Origin: Zoroaster sp. YZ-2022
Taxonomy: Eukaryota > Echinodermata > Asteroidea > Forcipulatida > Zoroasteridae
Direction of reading: 5' to 3'
Assembly: GCA_029582265.1 (NCBI GenBank)
Contig: CM055820.1
Location: 12,740,966 to 12,804,965 of the forward strand
Length of the DNA stretch: 64,000 nt
Under the pieces are notes generated by a model. The model was not told the origin of the DNA, searched no databases, and was given only the letters and a program-made list of their open reading frames with translations. The first letter of the stretch is position 1. Every line of letters begins with the position of its first letter. This document shows positions 54,069 to 64,000 of the stretch, piece by piece. The position numbers were made by a program, and so were the translations under genes.

Positions 54069-55539
54069 ATGTCAATAAACATTGTTTCTTGAAAGAATTA
54101 ATTTTTACCAATTTGGGTCCCTTTTTCTCAAAATGGGACCAAACTTGACTATTCCCTGTTGAACGTAGCATCGTGTTGATCGGTCAGTCAAGAAATGAGT
54201 CTAAAATTTAGGATGCGCACTCATCAAAAAATAACTTAACAAAACGTATCGGTGTAAGTTTTGTCTACTTTTTAATTAGTATTCAGCCAATTTGTCCCCT
54301 CCACCAATGTTTGACGATCCATAATTCGCAGCTCATCATAAGCAACCGCATTTCGTCCCTCATAAACGTCTTTTCAACTGATAGGAGATTAGGTGATTGT
54401 AAAAATATGCTGCCCAATTGAAAGGATCAAACCCGCAACCAATAATACCTTTCAAATCCGACTGATTATGGATCCTACTGTTGGTTTCAAAGACAATGAC
54501 CGACTTAACACCTCCTTTTTTATTTGAAACAAACTGTCACCTTGTCGGCAAATGTAATACACAAAAGAGCTCGATATCGGCGGGTAAATAAATGTAAATG
54601 TTGGTGATATGCTGAGGGATGGTCGGTGGCACATCAAAATAATTACACAACAAAACCAATTTCAACACTACTTTTTTATTACGACAACAATTAATGTGGA
54701 CGTCCCCTATAATAAAATCCCCTCTATTAACATATCATGGTGCACACTTGAGTGCAGACATAAACCAGCAGTTATTGTCCCACTTATCCAATTACTGTGA
54801 ACAATAGGCAAACATTCCATCCTGAGCAGCTAGTTTGATGCTTGTTTGTAGCATTCGGCACTCGGCCAGGCTGTTTGAGTCTTAATGATTGGATACAATG
54901 TATCGTTGGACAAAAGTGTATGGAAAATGTCCGTAAAATACTACAAAGGCGTTATCTTGAATAAAATTGCTCCTAAAAGTGTAAACATTACATTGTTCAA
55001 TAGTCAAAAATTTCTGTTCACACCACTGAAATGGCAAGTCCCAATTTTAAAAAGTCGTTTATGGGTACTCGGAACCGAAAAACGGAACCGGGTAATGACA
55101 GTTTCGGTCGGGTATCCGGATACCTGGATACCCGGCACAGCCCTAGCACATATTCTTTTATTTTAGTCCCGCGTACATCGCTAAAACTGTATGGTAAACT
55201 CCGTCCGATCCGCACCTGCAACTGTACCGCCTTCACATGCACAACACGTTCGCTGTTGAGCCTTTGTATCTTATGCCTGTGTGTGCGGCCGGCCCGCACA
55301 TATAACGATGCACGTACGTACACAGATTAGAAGAAACATCTTGTGATTGCGCTGTTATTAAATGATCAATGGAAATAATGAATAATGAATAATGAAAAAA
55401 AGCCTCATGTGTTTTCGAAATTTCCCGGACGCAAATCTATGCCTTTCATTCTCTTGGCCTTATCAAAAATCATATTTCTCAAATACAGCGAAAGACTTGC
55501 ATACCCTACCAAGTAGGTATAATATATTTACAGTCGATC

Positions 55540-55592
55540 TCGGACTACCAAGTATCACTACCAAGTACCACTACCAAGTACCACTACCATGC
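55540..55592 (+). repeat. Short tandem repeat (ctaccaagtac)n
   Basis: Four units of about 13 bases, ctaccaagtaccac. Confidence 0.75.
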
Positions 55593-56047
55593 ATGTACTG
55601 CCTCAAACTTTGACCAGGTACTCCAATTCTATCTAATATCTGACCTCAAATCCAGTGTTATTCCAAACAGGAGCTGATTACTTGGCAAGAATGTCGAACC
55701 CAACCGCCACTTGCACACAATGTCTAAGCATGTGTTTTGAGCGGACGACAAAATGGCCAACATCTCACTGGATGTGCATACATTCATTGCTCAAAATCTC
55801 CCAAAAATGTCATTTCCAATCTTCACTTAACTCCATTATCATCTTCTTAAGTGTGTCATCTGTCAATCTGTGATATTTGTCATGTTTGGATAGAAAAGTG
55901 GGAGTTGTATTATTTCTGATTACTTAAAAAATTATCAAGATCAAGACCTTTATTTGTAATAATAGTGTGCTGGTCAAACAATTAATGCCCACTTTTATTA
56001 ACTTTGATACAGATTAACGTTTCACCAGATGATAGGCCTATGTCACA

Positions 56048-56332
56048 ATGAATGTAAGTGGCATAAAAGCTCATCTCAGAAGTAAATTCCGTCCTGAGAA
56101 GGACAAACAAACGCCACCTGCTGATGGAACAGTTATAAAAGGACCCAATGTTCTGAACCCGTCTGGGACCTCTGAATATGTTCCCTCCTCGGGATCAGAT
56201 GATGTGAACTCTAGCGTTGAGGATCTGTTGATAAACTATAGCATGGATGGAGGGTCACCGGTGACGGGTAGAAAGATGCATGGTAAAGGAGGACCTTCGG
56301 GTGACTCCACATCACCAGTCACTAGGAGAAAG
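56048..56332 (+). CDS. First coding exon of an unidentified coiled-coil protein
   Basis: The ATG at 56048 opens 95 codons ending at an AAG|GTATGG donor in phase 0. The segment is hydrophilic and probably disordered, with a basic start (MNVSGIKAHLRSKFRPEKDK) and two similar SPVT-Arg/Lys patches. An acceptor-like tract ending in cag lies 15-45 bases upstream, so a 5' noncoding exon is likely. I do not recognise the family. Assignment as a gene rests on phase-compatible joining to the exons at 57196 and 63341, which are clearly coding in style. Confidence 0.7.
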
Positions 56333-56359
56333 GTATGGGTTTAAAGACGCATCACCTGT

Positions 56360-56660
56360 GTTTTACCGAAGCTTGGGCGATAACATGGTAATATTGAATA
56401 TCATAATATCTTTTTTATTCAATATTGGCAAATCGCGATTAAAAAAATATATCACAATTTAAAAAAAATCGACTTGTGAGTCAAGTCAGAAATTCCATAG
56501 AAACAAAATTAGGACAGTCTTTTCAGCTTTTGGAAGTGAGAAACAAAAGCGAACTACTTCAGAAGTACATACACACTACGCAAACATATTTGCGATTTAT
56601 TGTGACGCTTGTAGAGGGGTACATACCTGTGGTTATCGGCTAATTAAACAATAACTACAG
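56360..56660 (+). mobile_element. hAT-like element, diverged copy 2
   Basis: Starts gcttgggcgataaca and shares interior blocks with the 1233-1952 element (gtcagaaattccat, gtcttttcagct, tattgtgacgcttgtag). The right terminus is missing. Confidence 0.65.
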
Positions 56661-56728
56661 ATATTTTAAAATGGAATCAAGATGAGCTTTAATTTTTTAT
56701 TTATCAACTTCATTTTTGCAAGTAGACA

Positions 56729-57121
56729 GGCCTCCCAGCGAAACCTATAAAACCAATTGATAAAACCTATATTTCAAAATGGGAACCTTTATTTCCCCCA
56801 AAAAATCCCATATTAACCTATAAAAACCTATATTTTTAATCTCCTGCAACACATTTTCAACTTCCTCATAAAATCCTTATGGCTTTGAAGAAAAATTACT
56901 TTGTAAGTATAAAGAGATGAAGCCAAAACAGTAGCCAAACTGTAACATGTGTACCGCTATTAGATTTTGTTGCAAAAAGTACTCAGAAGGTAGGCAATTT
57001 ACCAAAAACTTGTTACTTAACACTGCATAATCACGGGAAATAACCGATAAAAGCCTATATTTTGCATAAAAACCTTATTTAAAAAACCTGTATTTGGTAG
57101 ATTAGGCACTGGGAGGCCTAA
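56729..57121. mobile_element. MITE with AGGCCTCCCAG inverted ends
   Basis: Ends AGGCCTCCCAG and CTGGGAGGCCT are inverted and flanked by AAGTAGA on both sides, a likely target duplication. The interior has cctataaaacc words, the same sequence type that forms the array at 2041-2504. Confidence 0.7.
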
Positions 57122-57195
57122 AGTAGATGAAAAGTTCTCAAAACCAGTAATCAAAATTACTTAACGATGCATTTCTTTTCCTTCTAATTCTTAAG

Positions 57196-57367
57196 GAAAG
57201 AGAGGGCAGCCAAACCTTAGTGCCATCTGAGGGGAATCGTCGCAGGACATCATCAGCAGCCTCCAAGACGACCACATGGGATGAGACAGAGAAGGACATC
57301 TATGAGATACAGCTCAGAAACCTTCAAGAACAACTCGTAGACACCATGATAGAGAATCAAAGTCTTG
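57196..57367 (+). CDS. Second exon: start of coiled coil
   Basis: The acceptor (ttcttaag) and GTAAGA donor bound 172 bases, phase 0 in and 1 out. The product begins EREGSQTLVPSEG, passes a basic Ser/Thr patch, then WDETEKDIYEIQLRNLQEQL and TMIENQSL. The last 25 residues show heptad-like hydrophobic spacing typical of a parallel coiled coil. The WDE-E-EI-L-LQEQL pattern resembles cytoskeletal or Golgi coiled-coil proteins, but I cannot name one. Confidence 0.8.
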
Positions 57368-57434
57368 GTAAGAATAGACAGACCTTTCTCATCTTGTATC
57401 CAGAGTTGATACTTTTCAATAAATTTAGACAAAT

Positions 57435-57845
57435 TTAACCCTAACTTTCCCAAATCCTCCAAAATTCTCTTTGCTAAAGTGAAAGATTTTGAAGAATTGA
57501 GGTTACATGCTACATGATCTTTGCTAAAGTGAAGGATTTTGGAGGATTGAGGTTATTAGGCATACTTGACTTTCCATGGTACATGTACATCCATGTTTGT
57601 TGTAGTGATTGCAAGGTCAGTGCTTGGGTCAGTGGACACTGTTTATTGCTCCATGCATGCAGGGAGGGTCCCTGGCCATGTACATATATCACAGATTAGA
57701 AACACATGTGTGCATACATGTCATGTGCTTGCTTTACTACTGAAGGATTTTGGAGGATTCAGGTTATGTGTAAGCAAATGGGCCTAGGGAGTTAGGAAGG
57801 ATTCAGGTTATGTGTAAGCAAATGGGCCTAGGGAGTTAGGTTTAA
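57435..57845 (+). mobile_element. piggyBac-like MITE F, short-array version
   Basis: TTAA|CCCTAACTTTCCC ... GGGAGTTAGG|TTTAA. Same body as element A but only two 44-bp terminal units. It lies 68 bases after the coiled-coil gene's second exon. Confidence 0.85.
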
Positions 57846-58233
57846 ACAGATTTTAGCTTAAAAATATATCATCCGTGATTTACTGGCAATTTTTCTGATT
57901 TTTTTTGTCTGCATTGGAACATTGATTTCTTATTAGAAAGGAAAACAAATACATGGAAATGAGATATTTCATAAAATAGAAGCTTGGTTTAATGGTAAAA
58001 AAGTGCTAAAATTAATTAATGGCCGGACCCACCATCAATTAATTTTGGGACATATTTACCGTAAAACTGTGTTTCTCATGATTATTTTGAGAAATATGTC
58101 ATTTTACAGCATTTGCATGCACTTCATCTAGTAAATATCATTCAATGTTCCGATGAAAAATAAAATATCAGTTAAAAACATTGAAAGTTGCCGTTAAAAT
58201 AGCAACAAACACTGGTGATACATCTTTAATTGA

Positions 58234-61200
58234 AATGAATAGAGAATTAGCTGTTGCAACTGCTTACCAACCTAAAGGACCTGTAGTATAAATAGAGAAT
58301 TAGCTGTTGCAAACTGCTTACCAACCTAAAGGACCTGTAGTATAAATAGAGAATTAGCTGTTGCAAACTGCGTATAATTTACTTATGTTTAACTATTGAC
58401 TTTCATGATGATGTATTTATAAGTTTTTTGTTGTTTAATATGTCAAGAATATCGCTGCGGTGTTTATATGTTTATATTTTTTGCAAATCAACCTTGTTTG
58501 CATGGTTGTGTATGCAGGGTTTTCCTTGTCAGAATATCGTCTTTGTCTAGCATATTCTGACCAGGGCCAGTCAGCCTTTTTACAATCATTGTTCCTTGTA
58601 ATTTTATATTGCATTGTTCTTACCATGTATTTTGTTTTCTTGTTTACACTGATGTGTCACTGCGCCATGAGCGTCTCTTTTGACGGATACCGGCGCATTA
58701 CAAATGTTCATTATTATTATTTATTATTATTACCAACCTAAAGGACCTGTAGTATAAATAGAGAATTAGCTGTTGCAAACTGCTTACCAACCTAAAGGAC
58801 CTGTAGTATAAATAGAGAATTAGCTGTTGCAAACTGCTTACCAACCTAAAGGACCTGTAGTATAAATAGAGAATTAGCTGTTGCAAACTGCTTACCAACC
58901 TAAAGGACCTGTAGTATAAATAGAGAATTAGCTGTTGCAAACTGCTTACCAACCTAAAGGACCTGTAGTATAAATAGAGAATTAGCTGTTGCAAACTGCT
59001 TACCAACCTAAAGGACCTGTAGTATAAATAGAGAATTAGGTGTTGCAAACTGCTTACCAACCTAAAGGACCTGTAGTATAAATAGAGAATTAGCTGTTGC
59101 AAACTGCTTACCAACCTAAAGGACCTGTAGTATAAATAGAGAATTAGCTGTTGCAAACTGCTTACCAACCTAAAGGACCTGTAGTATAAATAGAGAATTA
59201 GCTGTTGCAAACTGCTTACCAACCTAAAGGACCTGTAGTATAAATAGAGAATTAGCTGTTGCAAACTGCTTACCAACCTAAAGGACCTGTAGTATAAATA
59301 GAGAATTAGCTGTTGCAAACTGCTTACCAACCTAAAGGACCTGTAGTATAAATAGAGAATTAGCTGTTGCAAACTGCTTACCAACCTAAAGGACCTGTAG
59401 TATAAATAGAGAATTAGCTGTTGCAACTGCTTACCAACCTAAATGACCTGTAGTATAAATAGAGAATTAGCTGTTGCAAACTGCTTACCAACCTAAAGGA
59501 CATGTAGTATAAATAGAGAATTAGCTGTTGCAACTGCTTACCAACCTAAATGACCTGTAGTATAAATAGAGAATTAGCTGTTGCAAACTGCTTACCAACC
59601 TAAAGGACCTGTAGTATAAATAGAGAATTAGCTGTTGCAAACTGCTTACCAACCTAAAGGACCTGTAGTATAAATAGAGAATTAGCTGTTGCAAACTGCT
59701 TACCAACCTAAAGGACCTGTAGTATAAATAGAGAATTAGCTGTTGCAAACTGCTTACCAAACCTAAAGGACCTGTAGTATAAATAGAGAATTAGCTGTTG
59801 CAACTGCTTACCAACCTAAATGACCTGTAGTATAAATAGAGAATTAGCTGTTGCAAACTGCTTACCAACCTAAAGGACATGTAGTATAAATAGAGAATTA
59901 GCTGTTGCAACTGCTTACCAACCTAAAGGACCTGTAGTATAAATAGAGAATTAGCTGTTGCAAACTGCTTACCAACCTAAAGGACCTGTAGTATAAATAG
60001 AGAATTAGCTGTTGCAAACTGCTTACCAACCTAAAGGACCTGTAGTATAAATAGAGAATTAGCTGTTGCAAACTGCTTACCAACCTAAAGGACCTGTAGT
60101 ATAAATAGAGAATTAGCTGTTGCAAACTGCTTACCAACCTAAAGGACCTGTAGTATAAATAGAGAATTAGCTGTTGCAAACTGCTTACCAACCTAAAGGA
60201 CCTGTAGTATAAATAGAGAATTAGCTGTTGCAAACTGCTTACCAACCTAAATGACCTGTAGTATAAATAGAGAATTAGCTGTTGCAAACTGCTTACCAAC
60301 CTAAAGGACCTGTAGTATAAATAGAGAATTAGCTGTTGCAAACTGCTTACCAACCTAAAGGACCTGTAGTATAAATAGAGAATTAGCTGTTGCAAACTGC
60401 TTACCAACCTAAAGGACCTGTAGTATAAATAGAGAATTAGCTGTTGCAAACTGCTTACCAACCTAAAGGACCTGTAGTATAAATAGAGAATTAGCTGTTG
60501 CAAACTGCTTACCAACCTAAAGGACCTGTAGTATAAATAGAGAATTAGCTGTTGCAAACTGCTTACCAACCTAAAGGACCTGTAGTATAAATAGAGAATT
60601 AGCTGTTGCAAACTGCTTACCAACCTAAAGGACCTGTAGTATAAATAGAGAATTAGCTGTTGCAAACTGCTTACCAACCTAAAGGACCTGTAGTATAAAT
60701 AGAGAATTAGCTGTTGCAAACTGCTTACCAACCTAAAGGACCTGTAGTATAAATAGAGAATTAGCTGTTGCAACTGCTTACCAACCTAAAGGACCTGTAG
60801 TATAAATAGAGAATTAGCTGTTGCAAACTGCTTACCAACCTAAAGGACCTGTAGTATAAATAGAGAATTAGCTGTTGCAAACTGCTTACCAACCTAAATG
60901 ACCTGTAGTATAAATAGAGAATTAGCTGTTGCAAACTGCTTACCAACCTAAAGGACCTGTAGTATAAATAGAGAATTAGCTGTTGCAAACTGCTTACCAA
61001 CCTAAAGGACCTGTAGTATAAATAGAGAATTAGCTGTTGCAAACTGCTTACCAACCTAAAGGACCTGTAGTATAAATAGAGAATTAGCTGTTGCAACTGC
61101 TTACCAACCTAAATGTAAATGACCTGTAGTATAAATAGAGAATTAGCTGTTGCAAACTGCTTACCAACCTAAAGGACCTGTAGTATAAATAGAGAATTAG

Positions 61201-63134
61201 CTGTTGCAAACTGCTTACCAACCTAAAGGACCTGTAGTATAAATAGAGAATTAGCTGTTGCAAACTGCTTACCAACCTAAAGGACCTGTAGTATAAATAG
61301 AGAATTAGCTGTTGCAAACTGCTTACCAACCTAAAGGACCTGTAGTATAAATAGAGAATTAGCTGTTGCAAACTGCTTACCAACCTAAAGGACCTGTAGT
61401 ATAAATAGAGAATTAGCTGTTGCAAACTGCTTACCAACCTAAAGGACCTGTAGTATAAATAGAGAATTAGCTGTTGCAAACTGCTTACCAACCTAAAGGA
61501 CCTGTAGTATAAATAGAGAATTAGCTGTTGCAAACTGCTTACCAACCTAAAGGACCTGTAGTATAAATAGAGAATTAGCTGTTGCAAACTGCTTACCAAC
61601 CTAAAGGACCTGTAGTATAAATAGAGAATTAGCTGTTGCAAACTGCTTACCAACCTAAAGGACCTGTAGTATAAATAGAGAATTAGCTGTTGCAAACTGC
61701 TTACCAACCTAAAGGACCTGTAGTATAAATAGAGAATTAGCTGTTGCAAACTGCTTACCAACCTAAAGGACCTGTAGTATAAATAGAGAATTAGCTGTTG
61801 CAAACTGCTTACCAACCTAAAGGACCTGTAGTATAAATAGAGAATTAGCTGTTGCAAACTGCTCACCAACCTGAAGGACCTGTAGTATAAATAGAGAATT
61901 AGCTGTTGCAAACTGCTTACCAACCTAAAGGACCTGTAGTATAAATAGAGAATTAGCTGTTGCAAACTGCTTACCAACCTAAAGGACCTGTAGTATAAAT
62001 AGAGAATTAGCTGTTGCAAACTGCTTACCAACCTAAAGGACCTGTAGTATAAATAGAGAATTAGCTGTTTCAAACTTTGTACCAACCTAAAGGACCTGTA
62101 GTATAAATAGAGAATTAGCTGTTGCAAACTGCTTACCAACCTAAAGGACCTGTAGTATAAATAGAGAATTAGCTGTTGCAAACTGCTTACCAACCTAAAG
62201 GACCTGTAGTATAAATAGAGAATTAGCTGTTGCAAACTGCTTACCAACCTAAAGGACCTGTAGTATAAATAGAGAATTAGCTGTTGCAAACTGCTTACCA
62301 ACCTAAAGGACCTGTAGTATAAATAGAGAATTAGCTGTTGCAAACTGCTTACCAACCTAAAGGACCTGTAGTATAAATAGAGAATTAGCTGTTGCAACTG
62401 CTTACCAACCTAAAGGACCTGTAGTATAAATAGAGAATTAGCTGTTGCAAACTGCTTACCAACCTAAAGGACCTGTAGTATAAATAGAGAATTAGCTGTT
62501 GCAAACTGCTTACCAACCTAAAGGACCTGTAGTATAAATAGAGAATTAGCTGTTGCAAACTGCTTACCAACCTAAAGGACCTGTAGTATAAATAGAGAAT
62601 TAGCTGTTGCAAACTGCTTACCAACCTAAAGGACCTGTAGTATAAATAGAGAATTAGCTGTTGCAAACTGCTTACCAACCTAAAGGATCCTGTAGTATAA
62701 ATAGAGAATTAGCTGTTGCAAACTGCTTACCAACCTAAAGGACCTGTAGTATAAATAGAGAATTAGCTGTTGCAAACTGCTTACCAACCTAAAGGACCTG
62801 TAGTATAAATAGAGAATTAGCTGTTGCAAACTGCTTACCAACCTAAAAGACCTGTAGTATAAATAGAGAATTAGCTGTTGCAAACTGCTTACCAACCTAA
62901 AGGACCTGTAGTATAAATAGAGAATTAGCTGTTGCAAACTGCTTACCAACCTAAAGGACCTGTAGTATAAATAGAGAATTAGCTGTTGCAAACTGCTTAC
63001 CAACCTAAAAGACCTGTAGTATAAATAGAGAATTAGCTGTTGCAAACTGCTTACCAACCTAAAGGACATGTAGTATAAATAGAGAATTAGCTGTTGCAAA
63101 CTGCTTACCAACCTAAAAGACCTGTAGTATAAAT
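58234..63134 (-). repeat. 54-bp minisatellite, about 84 units
   Basis: The unit (accaacctaaaggacctgta / gtataaatagagaattagct / gttgcaaactgctt) repeats with very few changes. Variants: a 53-base form (gcaactgc), aaatgacc, aaaagacc and ggacatg. Because 54 is divisible by three, the minus strand is open as LQQLILYLYYRSFRLVSS repeats; no gene is claimed. It fills intron 2 of the coiled-coil gene. Confidence 0.98.
58372..58730 (+). mobile_element. 5'-truncated LINE tail inserted in the minisatellite
   Basis: The 359-base insert splits a unit after gcaaactgc. It ends gcgccatgagcgtctc ... ggataccggcgcattac and (ATT)n, like the 3' end of the LINE at 48540 and of the SINEs. Confidence 0.85.
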
Positions 63135-63152
63135 GCAAAATAAATGTCATTG

Positions 63153-63223
63153 GCCTTACGTTTCAAACCTAGCAGGTTCTTTCTCAAAGGCAAAATGCTA
63201 GGTTCGAAACGTAAGGCCAATAA
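63153..63223. repeat. Strong hairpin next to the minisatellite
   Basis: TTGGCCTTACGTTTC...AACCTAGCA pairs with TGCTAGGTTCGAAACGTAAGGCCAA-type arm around a 22-base loop. Confidence 0.85.
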
Positions 63224-63340
63224 TGTTCATTTTACATCTTTAATTGATTCAAGTCCTTACATAATTCTCATAATTTCAGACAAATCGATAAACTTTAACA
63301 TCTTTGCTAGCTAAAGGGTTCATGACAATTTATTCCCTAG

Positions 63341-63476
63341 CGTCAGAGGTAAAGAACTACAAGTCCAACAGTGATATGACACGCCTACTTCAGATGCTAG
63401 ATCATGAGAAAGACAAAGTAGAGAAACTCGGCCAGGAATGTGACGAGCTACATCAGCAACTGGAAAATGCAGAAAG
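63341..63476 (+). CDS. Third exon: coiled-coil continuation
   Basis: The acceptor ttccctag and donor AG|GTAATA bound 136 bases, phase 1 in and 2 out. They encode SEVKNYKSNSDMTRLLQ, MLDHEKDKVEKLG and a QQLENAER end with regular heptads. Joined to 57196-57367 it makes an uninterrupted coiled coil of about 65 residues. The gene continues right of the window. The intron between these two exons holds the 54-bp minisatellite. Confidence 0.8.
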
Positions 63477-63718
63477 GTAATATCAATAGAAAAGGAAAGT
63501 ACAACTTTGGAAACGACCAGATTATCAAATTAACCAATTATTATCTCAATACTTACTTGGTGTAATTTCCAATCATCTTGAGAAATTATTTTGTCAGAGG
63601 TGCTTTCATCTGAGATAAAGCAGTAACTGTTTTGAATTTACACAAAAGTTCACACTACGACAACATCCTTAGTAAACGCTAGGGTTTCTCCCATTGCCGT
63701 TGAAACCACACAACATCA

Positions 63719-64000
63719 TGGGCGGATCCAGAACATTTTTTAGGGGGGGGGGCTGAGAATCAAAAACAATTATTTTTCAGTACTACAAAAATTACAATGA
63801 AATAATCAAAGGGAGAGAAAAACAAAGCACACTGTGGGAGTGGGAGTGTGTTCTCCGTTCCCCTCCCCATCTCTCTCTTTCTCTTTTTCTCTCTTTTTTT
63901 AAATTTATTTTTTATTTTTTATTTTTTATTTTTTTAAAAACGATTTTAGGGGGGGAGGGCTACAGCCCCCTTAGCCCCCTTAGCCCCCCACCCTGGATCC
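63719..64000 (-). mobile_element. MITE with GGCGGATCCAG ends, copy 2 (cut by window end)
   Basis: Inverted copy of 39558-39832, highly similar, ending CCCTGGATCC at the last base. Confidence 0.85.

Noticed and set aside
58698..63150. Long minus-strand open frames of 18-residue repeats
   Set aside because: Produced by a 54-bp minisatellite; frames break wherever a 53-base unit occurs, as expected for non-coding DNA.

Overview
The window looks like part of an animal nuclear genome, most likely a marine invertebrate deuterostome such as an echinoderm. This is inferred from the long AT-rich introns, GT-AG splice sites, L2/CR1-type LINEs with (ATT)n tails, a tRNA-derived SINE family, hAT-like and piggyBac-like MITEs, and abundant acatgta words. 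The species cannot be fixed from the sequence. Only two protein-coding host genes are well supported, and both run off the window.

The left half is one gene on the minus strand, an inosine-5'-monophosphate dehydrogenase (IMPDH). Seven coding exons (33874-33764, 24806-24758, 12967-12866, 11785-11711, 10526-10430, 4860-4663, 2789-2590) join in phase with GT-AG borders. They give about 276 residues, from the canonical N-terminus through both CBS domains into the start of the second half of the barrel. The catalytic cysteine loop lies beyond base 1. A further upstream exon (37370-37165) joins in frame to the first canonical exon and may encode a roughly 70-residue N-terminal extension.

The right end (56048 onward, plus strand) holds three exons of a coiled-coil protein I could not name. 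Its second intron carries a nearly 5-kb, 54-bp minisatellite. Between the two genes (37.4-56 kb) lie LINEs, a three-layer nested transposon, tandem duplications, and one small cysteine-rich open frame (46729-46403, minus) that may be a real exon.

The rest is mostly repeats. The most coherent group is at least ten elements with CCCT-type termini flanked by TTAA (or TTAT), i.e. piggyBac-like MITEs. Many carry internal or terminal minisatellites. One sits in a tandem array whose sibling units show the empty TTAA target site. Others include hAT-like MITEs with 8-bp target duplications, long foldback elements, a 1.2-kb hairpin-ended element inserted in a LINE reverse transcriptase, and SINEs whose 3' ends match the 3' end of a LINE in the same window. 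Stretches not listed (for example 6260-6740, 7700-8560, 9140-10120, 22280-22850, 27080-27440, 37440-38150, 39840-41290, 46740-48560, 52800-54050) are AT-rich non-coding DNA in which I saw no supportable gene.
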